Shown here piece after piece: positions 34,801-46,400 of a stretch of DNA of 64,000 nucleotides. This stretch comes from Carnegiea gigantea (lineage: Eukaryota; Streptophyta; Magnoliopsida; Caryophyllales; Cactaceae): the NCBI GenBank assembly GCA_029747015.1, contig JAKOGI010000428.1:191501-255500 (forward strand), written 5' to 3'. Positions within the stretch are counted from its first letter, which is position 1. Every line of letters begins with the position of its first letter. Under the pieces are notes generated by a model. The model was given only the letters and a program-made list of their open reading frames with translations. It was not told where the DNA came from and searched no databases. Both the position numbers and the translations under genes were made by a program.

Positions 34801-36041
34801 CATGTGAAGCTGTGGAGACTGTGCATGCTTCTTAGATAAGTCCTATAGAGCCTTTAATGCCCTAGATATATTTTCTTGTGATGCAATAACATGCTATACA
34901 TGAGTGTATTCTCCCATAAGCCTGACAAGATTATTCCTTCAGATTGTGCTATACATTGCAGAAGGTCAATGCAAATGAAAAATTTAAGTTCTAATGCAAA
35001 TAACTGACCTTTGCAGCGACTCATAATAGATTCTTTTGTAGTGATTGTAAACAGCCACAGAGAGCACCTGCACATAGAGTATGCAATATTGGCAATCAGT
35101 ACATATAAAACACGCAAGCCGGAATAATTAAAAGAAACGAAATGTTGAAAGGATATCTTCTTTGTTCACTCAAGGACAAGAAATACATCTGTTATTTTTT
35201 AACCGATTGACAATAATTTCACTACCATAAGGAACTGTCAATCTACAATGACCTCAATTCAAACACAATTGACCAATAAAAACAAGGAACTCATGAACAA
35301 ACTTTACTGAACACACATCACACAAGGCTCATTCAAAAGATAAGTGATCTCGCACGCTCAATAGGAGAGAGGAGGCATGAAAACACAAAATAGACTTCAG
35401 GCCTGTGCTTCTCAGGCTTCTCACTATCCAACATCAAATATATCCACCAAATTCATGAAATGCAATCTTCTACAAAAGACGCAAAACAACTCTAATTCAA
35501 AGAAACAAACCAGTCTAGGAAAGACAACAAATACCTTCTTAGCTTTCTCTTGTCCAATCACAAACTTATCAAGTCCTTTACAAATTTCCTTAGGGCTAGG
35601 GAAACTATTCCCCAAGTTAGACCCACCCCAAGGCTCATCTTTTGAATTGGACCCCAATTCACCACCACCACCGGAACCGCTGCTGGCCCCACCAGCACCG
35701 CCACCTCCGCCGCTGCCGCCACCTCCACCCCGACCCGAATTAACCCCGGGTCGGACTGTAACCCCATCAACAGGAGGCTGCCACATCTCTGGGGGGTCCC
35801 CAATACACCTCAAAACATTAGAATCAGAACCCAATTTCCACTTGTAACGATCAAACCCCTGAAAAGAAGTTGATGAATTAGGGGTGTTTGTAAAGTTTTC
35901 ATCTTGATAGGCTTTGTGGGCACTGCAGGAATAGGCCCTACGACCCATACGCATATGAGCTGTCACACAGTATCTGAATTGTGATGCTGTTAGGATTGCT
36001 ATCTCTCTAGTTGACTTCGATCGAAGGGCTGCAGCAGCCAT
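25870..36041 (-). CDS. CLPX: ClpX: ATP-dependent Clp protease ATP-binding subunit, mitochondrial
   Basis: Fourteen exons, 36041-35535, 35067-35009, 33549-33452, 32335-32256, 31045-30995, 30166-30092, 30007-29930, 28672-28616, 27928-27858, 27779-27680, 27553-27449, 26872-26810, 26417-26295 and 26085-25870, total 1683 nt and join in phase to 560 aa. This AAA+ unfoldase feeds substrates to ClpP in the mitochondrial matrix. Visible parts: Walker A GPTGSGKT (about 217-224, split by an intron), pore loop GYVG (250-253), Walker B IVYIDE (278-283), RKH loop (326-328), ClpP-binding IGF loop (365-367) and sensor-2 GARGLR (471-476). The first 40 residues are Arg/Ser/Ala-rich, fitting a mitochondrial presequence. 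The region before the AAA+ core (about 95-150) is a Gly-rich linker and I see no Cys4 zinc-binding domain. The intron after exon 12 uses a GC donor (GAG|GCAAGT). Confidence 0.95.
27060..27350 (-). mobile_element. Possible tRNA-derived SINE in a CLPX intron
   Basis: On the minus strand the 5' part reads TTAGCTTGCTTAATAGGTAAG and, about 30 bases on, AAGATTCAAGTCCCGC, resembling Pol III A-box and B-box promoter elements, followed by about 200 bp of unrelated body. A 9-bp repeat CCAATAGAC lies on both sides (27018-27026 and 27380-27388) but not at the element edges, so I do not count it as a target duplication. Tentative. Confidence 0.35.
28381..28396. repeat. G homopolymer run
   Basis: Uninterrupted G tract of about 15 in a CLPX intron, one of many G or C runs in the window. 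Confidence 0.85.
28930..29448 (-). mobile_element. Periodic-repeat element with inverted ends, copy B
   Basis: Lies in a CLPX intron. Left end CCTGTTCTCTTCGTTGGTAA, right end TTTGCCAACTAAAAGAACAT; these are imperfect inverted repeats. The interior is degenerate CCAACTTCTACCAA/CTTCTATCAA units, i.e. the reverse complement of copies A and C. A segment near 29270-29345 breaks the periodicity with a CCTCGAACCCC motif and may be a nested tRNA-like insertion. Confidence 0.6.
34171..34537 (+). mobile_element. Periodic-repeat element with inverted ends, copy C
   Basis: Lies in the CLPX intron between exons 2 and 3. Left end GCCTATTCTTTTCATTGGTA, right end TTACCAACAAAAAGAACAGG; about 17 of 20 positions pair. 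The interior is degenerate AGTTGGTAGAAGTTGATAGA units with a T-run at about 34228-34240. The clearest copy of the family. Confidence 0.65.
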
Positions 36042-36589
36042 GGCTTTAGCTTCAGCAAAAATCTAAGAACCCAGAAAAAGAAAAGGAGAGAGGAGAAGAA
36101 ATTGAGGAGAAAAAGTGGAATTTGGGGGAAATTAAGACAGGGGTAGGATGAATCTTTGTATGAACAGAAATGGGTTGGCCTTTAATTGCGGGAAAAGTGC
36201 GAAAAATGTAAGGAAATAAAGGGGAATTTATAAGGAGTGGGAGGATGAGGAATCGAAAATGGGCAGTTACTATCAGTCTAATTTATCAGTCTCCGACACC
36301 AAAATGAAAAGAAAAACGAAAAGAAAAGAAGAGTTTTATTATCACGATTCAGGACAAGGGGAGGAGGGCCAGATCAACAAGATATTTAACCAAGCGGACA
36401 AACAATCAACGGTCCTCCTTTCATGTTCATATGTACCACTAAAAACAGTCCCTTGACAGCTGAAGCTGGCTGCTACAGCATTAGTGCAAAATTAGATCTT
36501 TTTGCGCTTTGTTCAACTTGATCAGTTATATTTGCAAAAATACTTGCTGAAGTTGGCCAATAAAAAGAATCCAAATTCAGAGACTGTTG
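36042..36589. other. CLPX 5' region and promoter
   Basis: Upstream region of CLPX (minus), purine-rich on the plus strand just before the start codon. No other gene recognised. Confidence 0.45.
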
Positions 36590-36990
36590 GTAGCAGAGAT
36601 GAGAATGATTCGGTGGATACACTGTCACATGAAATTGGATAGAATTTGGATTGAGGTGATTAGAAGCAAAGTTAAAGCGACACCCGTAGACGATAAGATG
36701 AGAGAGACTAGACTTAGATGACTTGACATGTTAAGAGGAGTGCGGATGCACCAATGAGAAGATGTAAGATGATTAACTTCAGGAGTGTAGGAGATGCATA
36801 AAACGATCTAAGAAAAGTTGAACCGAGGTGATTAAGCATGATTTAAAGACATGTCTCAAAATAGGAATCTGTGGAGATCAAAGATCAAGGTCGTGGACCA
36901 TACATAGGTAGCTAGCTTCTTAGCACTCATTTGGTTGCTAAATGGTATGAATACGTTGTGTGTGATGCTGGTATTATTATTGTTGTTGTT
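36590..36990 (+). mobile_element. RTE LINE 3' relic
   Basis: Nucleotide text parallels the C-terminal part of the RTE LINE at 24250-24620: GAGTGCGGATGCACCAATGA corresponds to GAGTGTGGACGCACCAGTAA, in the same order as neighbouring blocks (ATGAGAGAGACTAGA; GTGGAGATCAAAGATCAAGG). It ends in a TTATTATTGTTGTTGTTATT tail near 36970-36990. Heavily diverged, no open frame. Confidence 0.7.
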
Positions 36991-38870
36991 ATTACCCTCT
37001 ACTCAACAAAGTTATTATCATCCAAACACCGATTGTTTAAGGTATGATACCTACCTCTATTATTATTTTGATTCAGATTTATAGGTAAATATGCTTGTGA
37101 AATTGACACAATTAGTTATAACGCATTATCTAATGTCTGTATTTCTTTTTATAGACAATTATTGGGTTCATACTTCACACCATCATCATTTGTCTTATTT
37201 TTGTTGAATACCCTGGAAAAAGGGAAGCTCCTTCATGAATACTACTTTGTTTACTAGTTTTAATTCATAATTTGCAATTTGGAATATTTTACTGCAATGC
37301 TAATCCTTGTACAATTTCAACATCAAGAAGCACCGAATTGAATATGAACCAGGGACAAGTCTCATACTACTTTGCTTCTAAGTTGTGCCCTCTCACTAAT
37401 CACTGTTCAAGCTATAAGGTGATATGTTTATAATTTTACAGTCAGTGAAAAAAAGGTTTTGGAGTGCCAACCAAAACAATATCTATGTGTCTGATGTGGT
37501 TGTTACCACATATGCTTAATATTCAATAAAACTTTCACCATCAACTATATAATGGTGAAAAATTGAATTAAATATTACACACCAAAACCCAGCACAATGA
37601 AATTATTGTGAAAATGTATAAAGTTTAAATCAGCAATGTTTGTTAATCAAAGTTGAAATATTAAAAGGTGTAATACTTTTACACAAGCTACATTTGTTAA
37701 AAGTAATTTTGAAAAAAAAGTAAAAAATCCACTTTAAGATAATCCGTCTACAATGATAAATATCAATTATCGACTATGTATACAATAATATCTCGTGCAT
37801 CGTACAGGTCAAAAACCGACCTAATTGCAAATACTTTTGATCAGTTCAGCATCGCACTTGTTATACTTTATGAATTTGAGATTGTCCACCCCAAATTGGT
37901 CCACGTCAACATAGGTTGCACATGAACACTAAAATCTATATCATATTCCTAACAGTACATCTTTTCATAGGCTACGTCAGCGTCATATATTGTAAATTAC
38001 CCATATGACAAATACATTCCGAAAAATATATATCTATGCGGACAAGTTCGAGTACACACTCTTAAATATATGATATAAATTACTTAAGTCATGAACACTT
38101 GCATGAACAAATACAGCTTGACAACTCAGCAGGAAAAAACATCTACCTCATTATGAAAAGACTCATTTAAGACTACGCCCTTCATACATTCAAAAAAATA
38201 TTATTATTTTCATCTTTTTCATATGGTAGTATGCATGCAAAAATGCTAATAATATTCACATGTATTTATGTCCTTTGTGGCCCACAAAATCCCAAATATC
38301 TTTGAGTTTACAGGGGCACCCAAAATAATTGCACTTATTCAAAACAAAAGGCTTTCTACAACTTCACTGAAATTTCTAAATTCAATAAAAATTTTATGAA
38401 TCTATGAAATCCTCAAAATTTTACTCTTTAAATTGGCATACTATTAGGCTCTATTCTTTTCAACTTCAAATAACGTCTAAGCTAAAATTTACAATTCTTT
38501 AATTATAATTACTCGTTATGAGTATTACTTGTTACTAACTTATAACTCTTTTTTTTTTGTTTAATAGTTAAAGTTTCACACAAGTGGCTATACTTGGGCC
38601 ACATGTCCCAAAAACTCAACTCTTTTTTTACAAAAAATAAAAAAATAAAAATTGGATGTTTTAATGTGGTTGGGTGTAGATTGTAGAGTCTCAAAGGTCT
38701 GGCAACCAAATTATAATTAATTCTTTTGGTACAATTTAGGTACAAAAGTCAAAATTTGAAAGGGATATCAAAAACATATCACACAAGATGATGAAAAGAT
38801 GTGATTATAAATTTAGATTCCATTTTCTTGCTTTGAGTTTTTTAGCGAATAAATTATTTGATTTGTTTGA
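36991..38870. other. AT-rich intergenic region
   Basis: Very AT-rich, without coding signal or recognisable element apart from short A and T runs. Confidence 0.45.
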
Positions 38871-38874
38871 TTGC

Positions 38875-38875
<1 letters not shown>

Positions 38876-38968
<93 letters not shown>
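38876..38968. repeat. (TA)n microsatellite, about 93 bp
   Basis: Nearly perfect alternating AT. Long TA tracts like this are often polymorphic and collapse in assemblies. Confidence 0.95.
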
Positions 38969-38971
<3 letters not shown>

Positions 38972-39039
38972 TATGATAAGCAGAGTAAAAGTTAGGTCTC
39001 CTTCTCATATACATGTGGCCTATTGCATGTGTAACTTAA

Positions 39040-39041
<2 letters not shown>

Positions 39042-39077
<36 letters not shown>
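39042..39077. repeat. (TA)n microsatellite, about 36 bp
   Basis: A second alternating AT run 70 bp after the first. Confidence 0.9.
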
Positions 39078-39080
<3 letters not shown>

Positions 39081-39246
39081 CATGTTGGGTGGCTTTCTAT
39101 GATAATTTTTAAAAATCATAGGAGCAATCAATAACTTATAGAGTGATTTTTGTTTGAATATTAACAATCAGTCCAAAAGATTCATCCTCATCTGTCAAAA
39201 TAAATTCATTGTAAAATGGCATATTAGTTATGACACAAATTTTAGA

Positions 39247-39553
39247 CCATGTTCTTTTAATTTATCTTAAATACTAATGAAAGTTGTTGAATGTTATTGG
39301 CTGATATTGAATGTTTTTACAAGATGCTAATGATGTTGAATATTGTTGAATGATACTGAATTATACTGAAAGATGTTTAATATTATCGAATGATCTAAAA
39401 AAAAGGTGTTAAGTGCTTAAGAAAATACGAGTTGTTTTTAATAAGTATTGAACAGCGTTGGACATTAATGAATACTGCTAAATGATATTCAACGGTATTT
39501 AATGATACTGAATAATGCTCAATAATCTTATACTGAGTTCTAAAGAACAATCC
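39247..39553 (+). mobile_element. Periodic-repeat element, possible copy E
   Basis: Left CATGTTCTTTTAATTTATCT, right end (reverse complement) GGGATTGTTCTTTAGAACTC; only the TGTTCTTT core is shared. The interior is an array of about 8-base degenerate units (TTGAATGATACTGAAT). Architecture matches copies A-C but the unit sequence differs, so membership is uncertain. Confidence 0.35.
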
Positions 39554-40470
39554 CTTCGCAGGTTATTCTTGAGAGGATCGAATTATATCATTTACATTAA
39601 ACGATCTCACTTCAAAATTTGCAGAAATAAAATGAGTCTCTTTTTTTTGGTTTTTTTTGGGGGGGGGGGGGATTCACTTGGAGGGGGAGAAAAGACTTGG
39701 AGAGTTGATAATAAAATAAGAGGGTAGGCACCTCATCCAGTGCAAATTAAAAAACCAGTGACACATACTTTATTCTAAAGCATGATAACAAAAGTCAAGC
39801 TAAAACACAAAACCTCCCCTCCCCCAACCCCCCCTCCAAACCCAACTTTCTGGCACAAAAATCCATCTACCCCCATGTCATTCATTATCCATTGTCCGTT
39901 AATTCTCTGTCTCCACAATCAATCTAATCATCAAAGTCTCCAATTATTTATGATACAGTAATCATATTTAAATATAAGGGGATAAAACTAAGGAAGAACA
40001 ATAACATGTGTCACCTTACTGCTACACATGAAAGGCTAACACAAAAAACAAATCCTCAAAATAAGGGGGTTGGTACTGTTGGTTATCCTCCATGTTAACA
40101 TATATCACACATTTTCTATTACAAGTTTCTTTTGTTTACTTGCTTTTTAATCAAGCAATGGATTAAGAAAGGACATCAAAGCACAAAGGGTTTTGCAGGA
40201 GATGAACACAGGTAGTTGGGCCCCTCTGTTTTATTTTATTTTACAGCAATCAATAATGTTTCATTGACTTTCTGATCAGTCGTGGACATGAAGTGCTGAA
40301 CAGTCATCAATTATGTTTTGTGCCTAATATGACATCCAATTACTTGATCAACTTGGGTAGCATAAGGGGCAACAAAGAAGGCCCCCAGAACACAACTGTA
40401 ATGAAGCCTACAGGCTGAAAAAACCAATGAGACCGAGGACATGCTCATCGAATTTGTCAGATTGGTTTGG
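39554..40470. other. Spacer and 3' UTR of the JMJ gene
   Basis: Holds a T-run/G-run tract at 39642-39671 and the JMJ 3' UTR. No coding sequence recognised. Confidence 0.45.
39642..39671. repeat. Abutting T-run and G-run tract
   Basis: T8-GG-T8 followed by about 13 Gs. One of several such tracts in the window. Confidence 0.85.
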
Positions 40471-43400
40471 TTAGTGAGCAGGATTTGTCATCAGTTCTCG
40501 CGCCTCTTCCAGAGCAGCATTTGCAGCATATATTGCCATCTTCTTCACCTGAAATAAATTGATTATTAACTATGAGAAATAGATCAAATTCGAGGAGGAA
40601 ATGGAGAACAATGAGCACTACATTTGGCCCTTACAAGCAATCATTAGCAAAATAATAAAAGCCACAGTGAATGGATAAGGCTTGGGACATAATAGGAGAA
40701 TACTGCAGTGTGAGGCTTGACTGCAGACGAACAACAAAACCAAAAGTAACCAGAAAGAGCTTTCTCTAGACAAGATTTTAGCTTGGGTAAGAATCCACAG
40801 GGTGGGTTAGCTCATTCTAAACTTCAACTGTACTGAATTTTTCATTATCATCGCCCTACAGTAGTTCAAAGGCATAAAATACTAATGCAGAAGATGGAGA
40901 GGGACAGCCTACCCTCCCCAGGTCAGATGGAGCGAGGAAAAGGTCAGAAAATACAGGAGATTATTAATCAAGTGATCTTTTTGTATCTGTCAATGAAGAG
41001 ACCAAAACCAAATTAAATGAAAGTTGCGAATTGCATGATAAAGTAGGAAAATGCCATGACATTCACAATACCTCTACTTTGTCCTCCTTGGATCTATGGT
41101 TTTTGGGGAGCAAGCGAAACTCCTCTGTTAACTGAATGCATTCTTGCACATTCTCAGGTGATACAAAGTCAAGTGCCACTTTGATGCAAGACTGAAGGAA
41201 AAAACAGTTCACCAATAGTGTCAAAACCCATAAGATGGAGATAATTCTCAAGAATACAAGATGCTTCTATTATGTTGATGCATCCTATGACCTATCATGC
41301 CCGCATAATAACTCTGGAAATCATAACACACAACTGAGGGGCTCAAACAGAAGAGCTTCTCCAATTAAGTATATTCTATAGTTTGTATCATCAACGGTGA
41401 GAGGAAGGAATCCTAAATGGAAAAGTTTCTAACAGGAAACCATCAAAAGATGAATGTTAGTGCACTGCTTCATGCAAAATGGACACATGAACATTTATCT
41501 AGCAAGCCTCACAGTAAATCTGAATTTCATGCAGAAAGCAGATTTGATGTGAATATCCTGAAAGCAAATCTGCGGTTGAATGATGAATCTGAGCAAGTCT
41601 TTTGAATATGCACACACCAATGCAACTATAACAAAAAAAGTGTCGGAATTCACTGTCTAACTTTAATTGAGTTAACCTGTCTCATGGTGATGCTTCCTAG
41701 AGCACTGCTTATCAGACTACGAAGAAGCACATTGATGCTGGCGAATGGATAGACACACTCATTAAGTGCTAGAGGCTACACGAAGCATTGAAGAAGTATT
41801 ATGTAGGAATGTGAGTAAACTCTCAAATATTCAATCCATTCTTAAGAATAGGAAAGATTTTTACTTTCAATAAAACCACTTCTAAGGTATGGATGTAAAT
41901 GCAGAATTACATGCTAAGCATGGAATGGAAGAAGAGAACTTGTCCCATCAGACTGAACAACTTGGAAGGGAAACAAACAAAAAAAATCTTCCAGTTCAAG
42001 AAAACTAACCTGTCTATTTCTCACTTGGTGTGGACACCCTGCAGGGATGAAAACCGCCTCCCCAAGGTGCTGCTCAAATGTCCAAGGCTCTACACCTGCA
42101 ATGGTAGATTGATCTTTGAAGAGATATGAATGTTTGTACAGAAGCAAACCTTAGCAAAAGTAGTAAGTACCAAATTCTTCCTTCAGCTGTTTCTTGTGGT
42201 TCTCACTCAAATAGAAGATCTGGTCATGAATAGGGTGGACAACCTGGGTGAGAAGAGAGAGTCCAGATAATCAGATCAACCATGAATATTCCAAAAGTAG
42301 ACGTAAGAGAAACAATTCACGTAGTCTAGACTTTCAAGTCATCATGACATACAGATTTCACAGGAAGCTTGTTGATATGATGAAATTCTTGATGATGCTT
42401 TTTTAGATATTCAAGAATTTGAGGAACATCTTCCCTTCGAAAAATATCCCAGACAGCACCACTGTAAACTGTATTTCCATCTAAATCATGCTCACGGGAA
42501 CCTGAATTCTGGAGTTCACCAGAGCATGGCACCTCTAAAGAATGACCAGCTTCTACAGCATCAGCTCCAACAGCATGGGGAAACTCTTCAACCACAGAAG
42601 AGTGCAGGCAAGCATCAAACTTTTGTTTAGAATCATTATTACATCTGTCTACAGACGACTCCTGTTCAGCTTCATATTCTTTTTGCAACTTCTGTATGAT
42701 CTGCCGCTGCCATGATCCAACATCAATCTTTGCCGTGTGCATCAACACATTGACCTATGGACAAACAGCAAATAAATCAGGAACCAGAGGAGTACCGTCA
42801 CTTGATGCTATGGACCTTCACCATCTACTGGAACATCATTCATGCTCATAAGTGCCTTGACCAAACTCCAGTGGATAATCAAGGCCCAAAACACACAGAA
42901 ACTTCCAATGCATATCATGACCAGGGATTATTTCCACAAAGCAGTTTCACTAAGTAACCCAAAGATGAAGATGCCATTAAAAAAAAAAAAAAAAAACAGA
43001 TGCAAATAATATAGATTGACTGCTGTCATGAGCTTCACATGAAGACCATTACATGTAATGATGTTATATATATATATATATATATATATTTTTAAAAAAA
43101 AAAAAACACTCTGTGACAAGTTTCATATTACAGAAAATAGTGATTTAGTTAACAAGCAACAGGTTGCTCTATTGCTCTCCACAAGTATGCAATTTGTGTT
43201 AGACTAGTTTCTTAACTAATACAAACGCATATGACCAGAGCATGAAATGGCAAATCTATCCACACCAATAAGATGTACAGAAAATGAACCAGTTATTCTG
43301 TAAATTTTGGAAATGAATTCATACCGCATCAGATACATCACAGTGCAGTTTTGTGACCGAGTCACCCCATCCAAGTTCTTCTGCTAAACCATATGCAATA

Positions 43401-46400
43401 TACGTCTTTGGTCCCAAATCTGGCTTCAGAGCAGCAGGAAGCTTAGCAGCGAGATTAAGGATACCAGATTTAGGATGAGTATAATCGCTATAGGGAAGCA
43501 TCATGATAAATTCAGAACCGTGCCTTGGCAAGCATTCTTCGAAAAAATTAGCGGGCGGCCAATCCTTCAGTTTTAAAATCTCTGGCCAGCCATTACGATG
43601 CCTTCGGCCTTGCAGGTAACCCTTGAAGAAATTATAAATATCAATCTCTACCTGCAAAACAAAGGTAGAGTTCTATAGATTTTTTCATTGAAAAAACTGT
43701 GAAGTTTGTCCAGATCAGATACGCCAGAGAGTATCCGCTGCAACAATCCTGATATCCAAAATGCGGAATGCGCATGCAGAAACTGGGAGAGTCCAGGGGA
43801 GAACTAGCCACTACAATAAGAATGATCCCTCAAAAAAAAAAAAAAAAAAAAAAAAACCTACAATGCAGCGGGAATCTAGGCGCGTTATACAGCACACCAT
43901 CTCTGTGGATCTCAACAATTAGAGCAAAATCTTGAGCACAAATTCTAACCTCTGACATTTCCTCCCCCTACTCCTTCCAAAAAAAAAAAAAAAGAAAAAC
44001 AAAAAGGAACATACATTAGAAAAGGGGAGAGGTTCCCCACCAGGTCCCTTTTTTCTCAACTAAATTACCACCAGCAGTCAACTATACAAAGACCCACAGT
44101 GCACCATTGATTTGTGCAACTGACAGTAAGCTTCCACCAAACACTCAAGTACTCAACAAGGTATGTGTTTGTCCATCTGTAGCTAACCCCCCCCCCCCCC
44201 AAAAAAAACCGCAAGAAAGGGAAAAACAGAAAAATCTCCTCAACAGATTCCTTAAGCTATCTTCTTTGTCAAAATCTTCAAATATATAGCCTCGATGACT
44301 GCCAGTGAAGCCTCAATGATTCCCATTGAGACCATGCTTGTCATGGATAAGGCACAATGGCAAGCAAGCACAGCCCTTCAGAGCTTACCTTGACAACGAC
44401 CCCTGAGTTTCCCTACCTAAGTCCCTCTCGTCAGTCTGTTAGGAAGCTTGCTTCTGATGACAATCCACTCCATGCTCAGACAACAAAATGATCTCCTCCA
44501 TTGCCCGTTTTCGGTCAGTCTGTGGCAACAATCTGGACAGACAGCCATTAAAAGGATATCTTTGAAGGCGATAGCAATTGTGTGTGTGACAAACCAAGAA
44601 GTTTTAATCAGAAACAGCTATATGGCTTCGTAATCCCAGCAGCAGACAACCCACCAGTCATTTCCCATCTACCAACTTCCAGCAGAAGCTCTGCATTACT
44701 GATGAAGGCTCTAAAGAATCCCCCCCCCCGAAAAAAAACCCCCTCTTTCCTTATTCTACCTTCTTATTTAGATTAGCCTGTAGATTTAAGTTTCAATTAA
44801 TCTAGAGCACCTATATATGTGCGTGATCTGTCACAATATGTTCAATCTTATTGGATTTTTATCCAAGGCCAAAATGTAAAGTGCTCATATGAAGGCTCCA
44901 TTGTAATGGGATTCTCACACTTGAACCCTCCCAGTGACCACACATCCATCTATGCAAAGCTGTTGGCGTATTTCTGTTCACATTTAGTGAAGAAAGCTTC
45001 AAAGGACAAGATCGAAATGTAAAAGGGTGATGGAAAGTGGCATAGTTAGAGAAGTCAACAAAAGATAGAAAGGTTTTAATGGAATTGTGTATTGAATCCA
45101 AGGAGTCGTAATGCACATTTAACAAGGCTCTGAGAAAGGAAAGGGTAGCTTATTTTGGATCAACGTGGACCATGTTTCAGATCACAATTTCATGATGTGC
45201 ATCACCTAGGGATTAATAGGCCTAAGCAACATAGTAACCTAAAGATGATGTACAAAGCAACAACATCTCAAATGTCATAAAGAAATAAATGTCAAATGAT
45301 ATACCAAGCTTAGAATCCAACAACATACCTTGAAAGTCAGTACGTACCTCACACCAGTCCAAACAATCAATGGCTTTTACATTGAGTTTGTCCTCCTTTA
45401 TTATCTTGTTGGCTCCTCTAAAAGCTCTGCACATGACCATTGGCTCCCAACTAAGCCCAGATGCTTTTCGAAGTACATCCCTAACAACAACAGGTTCACC
45501 TCGCATCCAATGCATTTGAAAATGCTCAATTTGACCTTCATCAAGGTCCATAGCACTTGGACTGTAAAGAAAGTTATCACGCGTATTTTCTCTTGAGGCT
45601 GCCTTTCTTGTCTCAGATGATCTTCCTTCACAACCTGAGGACAATGTTTGGAGGCAGATTGAACATTCTTGAGTGGAGTCCATTCCTGGCGCATGATAAT
45701 CAATAATGGCCTCATCAATGCTTTCTACGAGGTGTTTGACCCAATTCGGTTCAAAGATTTGCCTTAGTCCAAGCAAGTTTTGTCCGCAGCCGCCCCATGC
45801 TGGTGGAGGACAAGGAATGCTACCATCCGCAATTGCTTTCCGATAAACCCCATCGGTTAGATATACAGAATTGCCTACTGAGGAAACTTGGGTAGCTACC
45901 ATAAAAGCCTTATTATCAGCTGGAATCTCGCTCCCTGCGGTTATATTATGATATGAAGGACCTTCTTTTAATATCTTCCAAAAAGATTCAGCTCCAGTAC
46001 CGCCAGCTCTCAGACCTTCTCTCAGTTCTCGACAACAAGATAGACACAGATCATAAGTGCAAAAAGGATTGGGGCAGCTTCTGTGGAAGTTTACAATGGA
46101 TGTACTGCATTTATCACTGTTGTACAAGAAAACAACTGAAGTTAAAAACAGAGGCTGTTAATTCATACGCAAATACAAGGATTCCGTTATAATAATTCGG
46201 AGAACATAGACGCCTTACATGCGAGAGAGCGAGAGAGACACAGAGAGAGAGAGGGGGGGGGGAGGAGAAACATGCCAAACAAAATTTACAAATTCAAGTG
46301 CCCATGCTGATAGTATGTACAATTTGCATTGAGCAAATGTTCAGAAGGGCGACATATAGTGAAACTCATCCCATGCCAGTCACAAGTTGCATAACAGTAA

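Noticed and set aside
35377..35847. 156-codon plus-strand frame with a proline run
   Set aside because: Reverse of the Gly-rich linker of CLPX exon 1.
38788..39134. Frames encoding runs of Tyr-Ile
   Set aside because: Translation of the TA microsatellites.
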